Source: Volvariella volvacea V23 (lineage: Eukaryota > Basidiomycota > Agaricomycetes > Agaricales > Pluteaceae). Taken from it: a stretch of 64,000 nucleotides of DNA. The DNA is taken from contig KB722740.1 in assembly GCA_000349905.1 (NCBI GenBank), positions 339,318 through 403,317 of the forward strand, in the 5' to 3' direction. Both the position numbers and the translations under genes were made by a program. The notes beneath the pieces were generated by a model that made no database searches, was not told where the DNA came from, and saw only the letters and a program-made list of their open reading frames with translations. Within the stretch, counting starts at the first letter, position 1. Every line of letters starts with the position of its first letter. This document shows, one piece after another, positions 21,783 through 34,134 of the stretch.

Positions 21783-22150
21783 TGGGTGAAGAATAGGAGC
21801 CTTGTATAGATCTCGATGCTATGGCCACTATGCACGAACGATAGAAGGTTTAGTATAGATCGTTTGTTAATTTTGTAGCACTAAAACCGACAGTTGATGT
21901 CGTACATAGAATGAATGGCAACAGCTATTCGGAGAGATCCTGTTCACCCAGACAAATGGGTTTGACAGGGATAGTTCTGAGTGGACCAGTAAATCGTACA
22001 CACACATCGAGATAAGCAGCAACAAGGCAAGCAATACCTATTGTCCAGCTGGGTGCTACTTGCTATTCTTGCACGGACCACCACCGGATAGCCTGGGCTG
22101 TTCCAGCCAAAATGTCATTCACAGATCCCCCACTATCCACGGAATATACG
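21783..22150. other. Intergenic between convergent genes, 368 bp
   Basis: The plus-strand Ser-rich gene and the minus-strand NAD kinase end here facing each other. Only 3' untranslated sequence is expected and nothing else is seen. Confidence 0.6.
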
Positions 22151-23666
22151 TCAAGTCCGGCTGTGCCTCAATAGCGCTTTGCTCCTGAAGGTCGCATTGT
22201 ATTGGAGTAGATTATTGATATCCCGGACCCAGTCATCTTCTTTACCAGGGCCTGCTCCCTCTACCTGCCGTCCTTGATCAGGCTCAACGATGGAAGACCT
22301 ATTGATGCATGGTACAGGGTAGGGGGATGCCTGGACGTTTACAGATTCGCCGGGGTTAAGAACATGTGATGTTCGACCATCCATTGATACACCTGCTGGC
22401 GAACGGCTACGGTCTCCTATCTATTTAGGTAGAGGGTACAGCGTTAGACCAGCAAAAATGAACTGTATGCTAACTTACTCGGAGAGTTATAAGTGAGGAG
22501 GAAGGAAAGACGAGGGGCCGAAATGAAAGGCTTCGGGGGCAGATAGGTGTTAGGACAAGGGCACTAAGGGATGGGTGGACGATTGGGCCTCCGGCGGAGA
22601 GAGAATATGCAGTTGAACCGGTTGGTGTTGATACAATGAGGCCATCAGACTGGATTTGCTCAACGTCGGATCAACACCTCCCAAAATGAAGACTTACCAC
22701 AGCCTCTGTCAAATGCTGACCATCTACGAATATGTCAATGGTGTTGAGATGAGGGCTTGAACCCCGGTGGAGGGCAATTTCGTTCATTACTTGCCAATCT
22801 GGGTGGACGAGTCAGGTGCGCCATGCCCATGTGAACCCTTGGATCAACACACCATCACTATCATCCCCTTTCTTTGCCAAGTTTTTGTCATAGAAAGTAC
22901 AGGCTAGACGCATGCGGTTGAGTATTGTGGCCTTTCCTTGGAATACACTCTCCAGCGCTTTTGCGAAGTCATCAATGTCTGCGGATTGTTGAGTTCAGAG
23001 AGATGTAAGGTGCATAGAAGGACTTAACGGAACGGTAGAAGGAAACCTAGAGTGCCCATGGAGAAGCTTAGGACCGGGGGAACCGCACCGGTACTGAAGA
23101 GCGAAGAGGCGTGCAGTATAGTTCCATCTCCACCAAGTGTTACAACCAGATCAATTCTCTCAGCCTCTTCACCTTCAGGGTGTGAATGCGTTAGAGACGC
23201 AGAAAACCGAGCATCAAGCTTACCTGGTCGCCAGACCTCTGCTCCGTGCGGTATGTCTGGTCGGTCTTCGTGGAATACTCGGACCCATGGGTATGTTGCT
23301 TGGACGTGCCTACGGCGATGACGTCGTGAAAGGGAAATATCAAATTAACGACACTTTGAACCTGTAGTCATGACTCACTCAAGCAAAGCGTCAATAGCCA
23401 AAACGACAGGCTGTGTACGCATTTTGTTAACTATAAGAATTGATTGTGGGGGATGTCGTGGGGCCTTCCATCTATCTTGCCTGCATGAGCTATGATGAGC
23501 CGAGGGGATGGATCGAGAACCGAACCCACGCTAAGGTTGGTGGTACAGAGAGGTGAAGGGGCGACGAGGATATGCGCCTTGACGTTGCTGGTATCGATGA
23601 GGATATCCGGGAGTAGTTACATCGCAAGGAATGTCGTTGGAGACTGCGAAAGGCCGAAGAGAGCAT
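22151..23666 (-). CDS. POS5: NAD(+) kinase, mitochondrial POS5-type
   Basis: Exons (minus) 23530-23666, 23379-23480, 23224-23309, 23029-23172, 22853-22978, 22698-22798, 22479-22649, 22151-22420; 378 residues. Residues 1-45 are Arg/Ser-rich with no acids before Leu-rich sequence, a good mitochondrial presequence. [12 protein letters not shown] opens the kinase. GGDGT at 122-126 is the invariant catalytic NAD-kinase motif, followed by [32 protein letters not shown] starts at 240 and is the second conserved block. The enzyme phosphorylates NAD (or NADH) to NADP(H) with ATP, supplying mitochondrial reducing power. The donor of exon 5 is ambiguous between GTGTGT (used here) and a GTGATG six bases earlier; both keep frame. 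Confidence 0.93.
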
Positions 23667-24070
23667 CTTTGACCAACTTGGACTGTCACAACACCAATAT
23701 TCTTTGTGACACACCGTGACACACCCCTGCCTGATGAACTTGGCGGCTCTTGCGGTGGCAAAACCGATTTCCTGCTGCAAGACAATAATTGGGCCAACAC
23801 AGAGCCTTGATTGCAGTCGCAAAAGCGCAGGGCCTTGAACCCGTTCTCTTTTGGGCTGTTCCAATAAGCCTTGGCCATGTGGTCATGTGGCAGACCACGT
23901 GACCCCGCGAACACCAGCAGGCGCGACGTGAGGTGGACGAGTGGACCCTTGACCATCATCCCAAGTCTGCAAGCTCTGTCCCTCCCGCTCCTATTATCTG
24001 TTCCGTGAACCCAGATTCCCTTTCTCCCATTCTATTGCCGTTTGGATGTTAGGGTGCCAAGATTTCTCCG
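23667..24070. promoter_or_regulatory. Divergent promoter region, NAD kinase / BRCT protein
   Basis: A 404-bp space between two genes transcribed in opposite directions. It should carry both core promoters. No TATA box stands out, and no shared motif was identified. Confidence 0.45.
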
Positions 24071-27000
24071 ATGTCTAAACTTATCTTTCCCGACGCCGAG
24101 AAACGCACGAGATCACAGGTCACTCTTCCGGATGATATCCTCAACATACCTACACAATCTCCTATGAAGCATGCGCGAATAGCAGTACGAGGTGCAGAGC
24201 GGCAGTCGGACTCCGGAGGACAGTCGTCACGGGGTGGCACCGAGGAGGGGGACGAACCTTCATACTCACTTACGGACAAGGGTAAGCGCCCCATGACGCG
24301 CCCTAAACGTTCCGCCTCTCCGACCCCCACTGAAGATGCCTCAAACTCGGACCACAACCCTCAGTACAAGCGTCGGAAGACAGATAACGAGGGTCCGAGT
24401 CACGAAAAAGCAAACGGGGACGTCCAACAAGCTGGTGCAACTTCAAACGCTGATGGGGGGCATCCTAATGCGAAAAGAAGGGCCAAACGCCCGAAGGGCG
24501 ACAAGACGAAAAAGCCCAATTCATCTGATTCAGCGAAACTCCGGCGACCTCTTTCACCGGGCGACGCGACGAAGAAAGCTCGGTCACACTCTGTGCCTGT
24601 GTTCCCAACCGCACAGGGGGTGCCCCATCTAGATTTTAGAGATCCTACGTTATCCCCCTCGCGTTCACGATCCCTCTCGAAAGAGTTTCAAGCCAAAATC
24701 ATCCCATTGTCGCTGAATCCTCTGAAGGCTTTGGATCCAATACCCGATGAAGATACGGTAGGTATGGATGTTGAAATGAGTCAAGCAGACACCGGGGATT
24801 CCATTCTTCAACCACTTGACGCGAATGTTGCTACAATTCTTAATGTTAAGGAGTCGGAGGGCAGTGGTCTACTGGCTGGAGCTACGAAGCCGTCGGAACA
24901 GCCCACACCAGCTTTAATCCACTCCTCCCAGCCTGCACCTACTTCAGAGCCACTTATTTCACGTCCATTACCGCACTTAAGACCGCCAACATCTCCCCTC
25001 ACGCCCCTTTCCGAAGCCTCCGATCTTGTTAGATCGAAGCTCGTAGACCCCGCCGTTCAGCCACAAGTAGGTAACAATGACGGACGTAGGGAGGTCCCCG
25101 ACAATGTAGTAAGTCAGGTGAGAATACTTTTCTTCCAAAGTTATTGCCCCATTTCATCTATCTACCCAATATTACCTCTAGGGATCAAAACCAGCAAATG
25201 ACCCAACTCCACCCCCACCCCCCCAGAATACAATCCGACCTTCCCGCCCCCAAATCACCGTAAACACAAGTGGTGCATCATCTAGCAGGATCACACCCGT
25301 CCCCAAAACGACTAGTGCAACAGGCGACAAGAGGAATGCATTCCAAGTTCTAATGCAGCCACCATCTGCTAAACCCGTGGCTGTGAAAGGCAAGGGAAAG
25401 GCTATCGCATCCCAAACTGCCAAAGCCGGTCCGTCTAGGGTATCAACCCTCCGTGCCCCTACCGCTGCAAGTCTTGCGAAGGAGAAGGAGAAGGCAGCGG
25501 CAGGAAAGCAATCAGCAATAGATAAGCCTAGGCCGTCGATAAAGGCCAAAATGAAACCACGGGGGAAGCTATCTAAGCCTGCATTGGTACCATTGCCGAT
25601 TCCAGCACCTGATGAAGAGGAACCAGAGAAGGAAGAAGAGCGGCAGGATGAGAGGGTACCCACTCCTCCGTTGGAGTTTGCATTGACAACAGAGAGCAGA
25701 CAGGAAAAGTCTTTCGCTCTAGCGGACAAGTCGATGCAAGACCTAACAGAAACAAAAGATAAGGGAGAAAGTCATCTTCCACCGCCCACTACCGACTTGG
25801 TTGTGGATGTCACACCATCTCCTCCAGTCGATTTACAGGAAGAACAAGCCCAGGCAACACCTCCGGAAGAGCCATCTCACACGGCGATTGCATCGACACC
25901 CGCACCCACAGAATCAATGCTCCCATTGCCTTCTGGAACGTCGACAGAGTCACCTTCACTGGAAGACGAGGGAAATGTTCCTCCCAGGACGAGAAGTAAA
26001 GCCAACAAACTGGGCACGAAGAATCGTCCCGCACCTGCTGTATCTATACCGCCTCGTGTCACTCGCAGCACGAGGGGTACACCAGTAACAGAACAATCTC
26101 CATCTGATTTAACCGGAACACAGACCGAATCTCTTCAGCAAGCTCAGCCTACTACCGTAGCGGATACACATGTAGAGCTTTCGCCCTTATTCACGCCTCC
26201 TGGGAGTGTCCGTGAATTACCTATAGAAGCCAATAACTGCGAATCCCAACCCCCAGCTACCTACGTCCCACCCTCTCAGCTTGAAGTTCCACAAGAGCAA
26301 CCTGTTCTTGAAAAGCTGTCCCCCCTTCCACCCTCTACGCCGCCTCGCGCATTAACCGTTTCTGATCTGACAGAGCTGTCGGATGTACCCATGGAGCATG
26401 AAGATAATGAGGATCCCAGCACGCTCGCTCCTGGTTCTCCTATGAGAATCACTTCTCCCGAACCTCCGGTAGCACCGCTGCCACCTCCATCGAGCGCGAA
26501 AGGAAAGCAATCGCCCGTTAAATCCAGACTACCTGTTCCGAAAACGCCATCTCGCTCTCAGGCCCGACAGCAACAACAGAATGGCAGGAAGACGCCTGGA
26601 TTATTTGACAAGACCCCCCATTCTAGCCCCGCCAAGACATATGGTACTAAGACGCCTAAAACTCCTAGACATGTGTCTCCGCAAAAGTATGGGCGCGCTA
26701 ATGCTCGACCTAATTCTTCTCCCTCGCCGACAAAGACGCGGGTGGCAGGTCTCGGTCGCTCCGTCTCGATGAAGTCAATAGGTAAGGATTCCTTGATCTA
26801 CATTGGAGCATGACTTAAACCAGTGGTGTCTCGTAGGGCGACCAGCTTTCACCCATACGCGCAATGTTACCAATCCCACAACACTTTCAAATCTCACCAG
26901 CGCGCTGGAGAAGTTGAATGTGCCGAGGCCGGAAAGGCCTAATACTAGTCTGGGGTTCAATAGGGATGGGGAGCAGGGAGCAGAGACTGATACCGAGAGT

Positions 27001-28718
27001 CAGCGGGGCAGAGGTGCAGCTAAGATGGGACGAAGCAAGGATGATAGCGTTGCCTCGTTGGGCAAGGGACGGCCAAGCGCCCAACCATCACGAGCATCAA
27101 GTGTTGCAAGGAGTGTGAAACCGGCTTCTTATGCTGCCCCCGGCTCAAGCACTGCGAGCACATCCTCTGCGGCAAGCAAATCAAGTACGTTCAGAAATAA
27201 GCCTCAGAGTATGATACAGAAGCCTGTCACTGCGTTCTTCAACAAACCCGATAGCAGTGGCCTGGGTAAAGGTGCTGCAACTGGGGTACCTGGACGTAAC
27301 GGACGGGTTGTAGGGACCGCGAGAGCATTTGGAGTCGTGGGAGGCAGAGTTGGACCAAAGGCCAGTAAAAGGACAAGCTTGCCAATGGTGGAAGCTAGTC
27401 CTGTAAAAGGTGGTGGTAATTCAGAACAAATACGGGATGGCGATGACGACGACGAGAACATGGGCCAGGACACTAAGGGTCCTACCAATGAAGTTGGTGA
27501 AGATGAACTATTTGGTGGTCCAAGCTTGGCAGAGGGTGATGCCGGAGCAGCGTCGTCATCTTTGGATAAGGGTAAAGGAAAGGCATCAGACGCCTGGTTG
27601 AAGGACCGTTCACGGCGCACGTCACTGGGTCTGCATGCTCTCGCCCAACTATCAAGCACGCGGGGCGAAGAAGGGAACATGTCTACCCCTCCCTTGCAAG
27701 CCCGAGTACTCTCGAGTTCAAAAATGGCCGAGACGTCAGCTACTTCAAATCCCACTACTTCTGTAATGGGACCGCCACCTTCCCCCCGGGGACCTGGCCG
27801 ACCTGGCCTAAGGAGTGCAACCAACACTGCTAAGGAGTCCCCGTCTTCTGCACCAGGTGGCAAGCCACCATCAACCACCAGAACAAGAGCTCGTTCTGGT
27901 ACGATCGGTAGTGGATCACCTGCTAGTGGCAGCACTCCAAAGGGGGCAGGAGATGCAAACGGAAACGCGTCTTCGAATCTGCAGTTCTTGAAGGACTGTG
28001 TGGTCTTCGTAGATGTGAACTCGGATACTGGGGAGGAAGCTGGTGGGTTGTTCGTGGACATGTTGCAAAATCTTGGTGCTAGGGTGAGTGAACCCCTTGT
28101 TTTTGGCATGACCTTTGTTCTGACGTCTGTTGTAGCTATTGTCGCGCGTGGGTTCAACATGTACCCATATTGTTTACAAGAATGGCCATTCAAGTACAGT
28201 CTCCCGGTGGCGGTATGCAGCGTCCTAGACTGATGGAGTCACTGAGCTGATCGATTTCATGATTCATAGACAATTGAAGGACCCCAAGCCCCTTGTGGTT
28301 GGTATCGCGTGGGTGGTCGAGTGTGTGGAGAAGCGATGCAAAGCCGACGAGACAAAGTTTTTAATCGACCTTGAGCTTGTTAATGTTGCTGGAACTAGCA
28401 AGGTCAGTGGCATGATGCAATTCCACCCCCTGATTAGTGACACCATTCGCTTCCTGTACAGCGGCGCCGCTCCATTTTGCCCAAATTGCTCTCGGCGACC
28501 TTTGAGGACATGGGCGTACTCGATGCTTCTGGCGACGGAGATAATCCCGAGGCAGATCAGTCAATGGAATCTAATTCATGTAAGCACGTGATGAATTCAT
28601 CCCTTTTCTTCCTGAATAACCCTCAACCCCTGCTCTAGCTCTTACTTTGGACGACAATCTAACACCGCTAGAATTGGCACGACGCCGCAAGAGCGTAGCC
28701 ATGGGTTCACGACCTTGA
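24071..28718 (+). CDS. Large disordered protein with a C-terminal BRCT domain
   Basis: Exons 24071-25117, 25182-26781, 26837-28083, 28136-28212, 28270-28402, 28462-28579, 28639-28718; 1433 residues. The first ~1250 residues are Pro/Ser/Thr/Lys-rich and largely disordered, with many SP/TP sites (possible CDK/MAPK targets). From about 1264 a BRCT domain follows: CVVFVDVNSDTGEEAGGLFV, then GSTCTHIVYKNG, then a Trp in VVGIAWVVECVEKRCKADE. BRCT domains bind phosphopeptides in DNA-damage and checkpoint proteins. The layout, a long tail then one BRCT and a basic RRRKS end, fits a chromatin or damage-response scaffold. I cannot name an orthologue. Base composition is even with its neighbours. Confidence 0.88.
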
Positions 28719-28996
28719 TACGATGCGGAGATCAGCATTTTTCTTTATTTAGATCCACTCTGGCATAATTTACACCTCGTTTCAAAGGCACTTTCATTTC
28801 GTTGTTATCCCCTCATGTTTATTCAAACTTCCACTCGGGTTTTTTGAGCATACTCGTCTTGATTTGTACTGCACGCTTTTTATTATTGTATCCATCTAAC
28901 AAGAAAGCCTTCCGACCTGTTTTGACGGATCACGTAAGGACGCGTTGTATCATTGCTAAGTAAGCCACTCGCGTTACCACCATCGTACCGAGTTGG

Positions 28997-30727
28997 ATGC
29001 CGTATTCCTACCCCGCATTAGCACATTGCAAGTTTATTGCAACAGAATTACAAGGAATAGCATGGTACTTTTTATTGATATTGAGTTAACGCCCTGACGA
29101 TGCTTCTTGTAGGATCAACTTGTCGAGGATGGACTTGAGCTAAACAAGTCCAAGTCGGGGGGAGAGAAGTTAAAATCTAGTCTCCAGAAAATCTCAGACG
29201 AGCATATTGCCCAGAAATTGCAAGCATTACAGCAATATATCACTGGATTGGAACAGGTAGTATATACAGTTAGAGAAATAACCCATCCTCATCAAATCTC
29301 GACAGTCATCCAGCCGACCACAAGTATTTCAGCATCCCCCCCGATGTCTTAAGGGAGGTATTCTTCCACGTGCTACCCCCTGAATACCTCCTCGACCCCA
29401 CCCTAGCGCGTGGGATTAATTCACCTTGGTGCCAAAATCTACGAATGAAGAAATCCCTTAGCTCTGTTTGTTGGGCATGGCGTGATGTGGGCATTCAATC
29501 CCTGTATCGGGATGTCGTCATTCGCAGAGTTGGTCAAGTCCCAGCCCTCTTCGACACCCTTCGTAACCCCAACGCTACGTACGACCTAGCTGGTTTTATC
29601 CAACATATTACGGTTGCCTGCTACGTCCCGAAGATCTGCCAACAGGTTTTCCAGCACGACATGAAGGAGATATTGAGCCTTTGCCGTAGTCTTAAACACT
29701 TAAACGTCGATATTTTTGGCGACACGCTAGATGTTGAGGCGCAAACCCTCGGCTGGAATCCCATCCCGAGCAATATAACCTCCCATGTTTTTGGAGATAA
29801 TATCAATCTTCAAGCGACCTCCCCCCTCCTTGCACTATGCGCCAGCAGTATCCAGTCCCTTAGTATCGCCAAGATATCGGCGGACCCACCTATCATCGCA
29901 CTTGAGCTACCTCAATTACGAAGGCTGGAATTCAAGGGTTGCGCCAGCATAACATCCGAACTCTGGGAAATGCCCAAATTGGATGCTCTTCAGCTTAACG
30001 TCAGAGTTCGCCCGCTCGACTGGTCGCCATTTTTCGAGGTGCACGGGCACAAACTCGTCAAATTTGCGATGCTGTATAACACTCCTCACAACACCCCCCC
30101 TTGCAAAATCTGGCCAGACATTGCGCTCAATTGAAGCACCTTGTTCTGTCCTGTGATCTCTTGCAAGGCTTTGAGTTCAACCCAGGCGCATGTTTACGTG
30201 CACTCAATTATATCGACTTTTGGGTTGAAGACAAGAGGTGTTACCCCAGGCGCGGTAATAACGATCCATCTAGACAAAGCATGGAAGCCATCCAAAGTCA
30301 TTTACCGCTCTTCCTGCCTCGATTACTCAATGTCCGGTTCTTTGACGGGTCCATCGGTACGGAGTATGGCTTGCCATTTAAGATCCCGCCTAGTGAGAAA
30401 GCGAAGGGCTTTGAGCTCCATTATTCTGGAATTCGAATCGTATGTAGTTCGGGGATTATCTTCAATGAAGCACCCGATTGGTCATATATGATGAGAGCAG
30501 AGTCAGAAGAATGGGACTGGAACGATTCTGGGTCGTCCGAGCGTGAAGACTCGGACTCGGACTCGGACAGCGATGATAAAAGTATACACTCCGACGACTC
30601 GATTGAGTCGCAGTTAGGTCATGAATCTACTTTGCAGATATTCGACGATGGGAGCGAGTGGATGATTAAAATTTGGCACCGACGGAAAACGCAGACGGTT
30701 TTACGTCCATCTCTCTCTCGTCTATGA
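28997..30727 (+). pseudogene. F-box family copy A, broken by two frame shifts
   Basis: Compared with copies B and C, exons would be 28997-29059, 29113-29256 and 29306-30727. The F-box-like part (EVFFHVLPPEYLL, NSPWCQNLRMKKSLSSVCWAW) and the leucine-rich region are easily recognised. Reading fails twice: at the 7-C run 29336-29342 one extra base separates HPP from DVLREVFF, and at the 7-C run 30094-30100 the frame changes again before LQNLARHCAQLKHL. In addition, the donor after exon 1 is GC (29060) where B and C have GT. Each shift could be a sequencing error in a C homopolymer; the GC donor and diverged tail argue for real decay. If functional, it would be a substrate-recognition subunit of an SCF ubiquitin ligase. 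Confidence 0.75.
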
Positions 30728-30910
30728 TCTACACCTCGTCTCAATACATTGATCTCACTTTTTGTGCCTGTTCCTATGCCGTTTCTAGCTTTTTACTTGA
30801 GTTGATCTGTAGTCTATTTATGATTTGGCACCTATGTCTCATTCAATAGATTTGGTGTAAACTATGTTATGACGTAAAGCAAAACCCTTCATTGAGCCAC
30901 TCACATCAAG

Positions 30911-32772
30911 ATGTCGCATATATCCCCCGCACTCGCGCGTTGCAAGTCCATCTCGGCAGAACTAAAAGAAATAGTTCGTTATTCCTTGATTAGTCCATCA
31001 CGTAGTGTTGGTGATACTTTTTATAGGCTCAGCTGGCCGAAGGTGGCCTTGAACTAGGACGTGACGAGTTGGCGGGACAGAATTCACGATCTAGCTTCCA
31101 GAAAATTACAGACCATACCGGATGCATAGCAAAGCATGTCCAGGCCCTACAGCAATACATTGCCGAGCTTCAAAAGGTGATGATCTAGTGGAGTGGGGAG
31201 GTCACCACACTTACCAAGTTCTGGCAGGTAGCATATCGTCAACAGCGATTCCACCAGCCTTCGGATGTCATCAGGGAAATATTCCTTCATGTGTTACCCC
31301 CTGAGCACCTCCTTGAATCAACTCTTGCGCGTGGATATAATTCGCCTTGGTGCCAAAATCTACGAATGAAGAAATCCCTTAGCTCTGTTTGTTGGGCATG
31401 GCGTGATGTGGGCATTCAATTCTTGTACAAGGATGTCGTCATTCGCAGGATTGGCCAAGTACCAGCTCTATTCGATGTCCTTCGCAATCCTAGCATAACG
31501 TATGATCTGGCTGGTCTCATTCGAAATCTTACGATTGCATGCTACGTCCCGGCGATCTGTCAACAAGTTTTCAAGGACGATATGACAGAGATACTGAAGC
31601 TCTGTCGTAACCTCAAACATTTGGCTGTTGACATGTTTTGTGACGCGCTGGATTTTGGAGCACAGATGCCTAGCTGGAATGTCATCCCGAGCAATATAAC
31701 TTACCTTGATGTTGGACGTAATGTCGACTTTCAAGCGGCTTTGCCACTCCTCGTTTTATGCGCCAACAGTATTCAATCTCTACATTTGGCCGAAGTGCCA
31801 GTGACTGGGAAGGAGCCGGGTTCACCTATTGCCATCGAGCTGCCTCAGCTGCGAATACTGGAATTGGGGGGTAGAATCACTCCCATTGCTGAGCAGATTA
31901 AGAGCTTCGCTATACGCTGGACAATGCCCAACTTGAATACTCTTAAGCTCGGCTATTACGACGACTGGACTTCATTTCTTGAAGTGCACGGACGCAAACT
32001 CAAAAGGCTCGCGCTTGCCGGATCCCGAGTTTCAGTCGAAAATCTTATCAGGCACTGCAGATCATTGGAACATCTTGTTATACCCTACGATTCCACTTTC
32101 TTCCCACGTGTCTCTTTTCCTGCACTCAAGTACATTGATTTCTTGGTCCTTGATAGCATGAAGAGTTGCAGATGCAGCGAGAATAATGCCCCAAGCTCGC
32201 GCCCGCGACTCAAAAGGATGAGTCATGTCCAGAGTCTTCTACCACTTCGCTTTTTGCCCCACCTTCGCAGTGTTCGAGTTTTTCACAGCTCTCTTGGGTT
32301 GGACACTAATCTTCCATTCGAGATTCCGCCCGGCGATGAAACGAAAGACTTTGAAATTCACTATACTGGACTCCGGATAGTATGTAGGACAGGCAATATT
32401 TTTAACACTGTGCCTCATTGGTCGTATCAATTATTGGAGTCAAACTGGGAATATTCTCCAGAGCCAAACGCAGATGACAGCATGGATGATGAAAGCGCGA
32501 ATGATGAAAGTGAAGACGATGAAAGCAAGGGTGATGAAAGCGAAGACGATGAAAGTGAAGATGAAAGTAAAGATGATCAAAGTGAGGACGGTAGTAGAGA
32601 CAACGAGTATGAATATGAAGGTGAAAGCGACGAAAGCGAAGGTAATAGGCATGAAGAGGACGAAAATGAAGGCGATGAAGACGAAGGTGAGGGCAGACAA
32701 ACTCAGTTGGATCACGAATCTGTTCTGCAAATATTCGGGGATATCCTGCAGTGGGAGGGCGTGGATGAATGA
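30911..32772 (+). CDS. F-box family protein, copy B
   Basis: Exons 30911-30973, 31027-31176, 31228-32772; 585 residues. An N-terminal predicted coiled coil (LQALQQYI/VQALQQYIAELQ type) precedes the F-box-like segment PSDVIREIFLHVLPPEHLL with the following CWAWRDVGIQFLYKDVVIRR, then a leucine-rich region of irregular repeats (for example LPQLRILELGG, LKRLALAG, SLEHLVIP). The C terminus is an acidic, Ser-rich run of about 70 residues encoded by a degenerate DNA repeat. The start lies in a conserved first exon shared with A and C (C-K-S-I-x-x-x-L-K-E-I). Such proteins normally dock to Skp1 through the F-box and choose targets for ubiquitination through the leucine-rich part. The targets are unknown. 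Confidence 0.85.
32482..32700 (+). repeat. Degenerate acidic-codon repeat in F-box copy B
   Basis: A run of imperfect units around GATGAAAGYGAAGA (coding Asp-Glu-Ser-Glu) repeats about 15 times. The opposite strand shows long mirror open frames that are artefacts of this composition. Confidence 0.75.
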
Positions 32773-34134
32773 GGTCCTCTTCGATATGGTAGACTGGTTT
32801 GTTCACTCTGAGTTTTTGAGTCGGAAGGCCAGAACCAGTATCCGTTGTAATAATATGTTTCCCAACACGTCTGTTACTCTCGTACACCTACCTTGTGTGC
32901 ACTTCCGCGATGAGTGTCTCGAGTTAAAAAAATGTTCCGGTTCAAACTGTAAATTCAGTTTATAAATTACATGCCAGGTGCGCGTAAACACGCGTAAAAC
33001 CGAAAAAAAGGCATGAAAATTCAGAAAAGCCGCAAAGAAAAGTGCTCCCTCGGAACCCCTCTAGTTGTCGTCTTTGTTCAGTGACCCGATGATATTGCTG
33101 TGGAGGAAGGTTTATGAGTGTCCGGGTTCCGATGATAGGGTGCTAGGTGGGGGTGTACTGTATTCCATGGGGATGATGCCTGGAGCATTTGGCAAGTGTT
33201 CAAGTGAGAAGGAATAGTGACTATATCAACAAGGAGTGTCAGTCATTTTTTCCTTCGGGATTTGTGATTTTTAAAGAATTTGGAACCGCCCGTCTGTAGC
33301 ACCTGGCCGTGTGCCCAACACGCGCCACTGGGTTGTCACGCATGTAACCCAGGCCTCACTCATGCAACCACCAGCTATTGTTCCTCCTTCTCCTGCCCAT
33401 ACGCTAGAATTCTGTTATTCGCGCGCGAAACCTGATCCTGGGTCCTCGGCTTGCCGTATGTCAATTCTATTGCGATCGGATGGACGGAAATAGTAAGCTG
33501 CCTTGCCGCCCATATCCTTTCATCACATTTGGAGATGATCCTTACGCCTGATACCTTGGGTATGTCGACTGCTCAAAGGACCGCTGATGCCAATACTAAC
33601 GGGTACACGGCGTCGAGAGATCAATGCCGAGAGTTCAGGACCTGAGGATGCTGCAGGGCTATGTGGGTTGAGAAGGTATGAAGTCATCGAGGCAGTAAAT
33701 CGCAGCAACGTACTGTTGCCTAACGACCTGGCCCACAATTACAAGCATACCTCCTTTTCACCAGCCAGCTCGCAAGGTCTCAACAAAAACCATCTGTGAT
33801 CTGTTACCTCCTGGATACGTGCTCGACCATTCATTCTGGTGCCAGGGTTCATCCATATTCGTCCGCCCTTTGCACGGAGCTTACCACAGCAGCTCGATCG
33901 TCCATTTGTTCTGGTCAGCGATCTTCCTATTTCACAAGGACCAAGTCGTCATTTCGGCCAGTACACTGCACCGACTCTCAAGCCTCCCGGAATCAACGCC
34001 GGTCACGGAGCGGGGCAGTGCCGTAACGCGCACACGTGACCGTGTCCTACCCGACGCCTTGTTGCTCTAATAACAACGGATCCTTTCTCCACCCATTTTC
34101 AGCCCCTTTCTTTTCCCCATCAACGTCCATACAC
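32773..34134. other. Intergenic, 1.36 kb
   Basis: This follows F-box copy B and precedes the next plus-strand gene. Several short overlapping open frames exist on both strands (33300-34060), none recognisable. The last ~100 bp are pyrimidine-rich and probably belong to the promoter or leader of the gene starting at 34135. No repeat, RNA gene or mobile element was found by eye. Confidence 0.5.

Noticed and set aside
22831..22853. Frame break in NAD kinase exon 5 when the GTTCAC donor is used
   Set aside because: Using the GTGTGT donor a few bases earlier (or GTGATG) restores the conserved [12 protein letters not shown] in frame, with a normal intron length and branch site.
32402..32887. Long His/Phe-rich minus-strand frames opposite F-box copy B
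   Set aside because: They are mirror images of the acidic codon repeat on the plus strand.
33300..34060. Several small open frames before the acidic protein gene
   Set aside because: Overlap on both strands, none has a family match, and the 3' portion is probably leader or promoter sequence.
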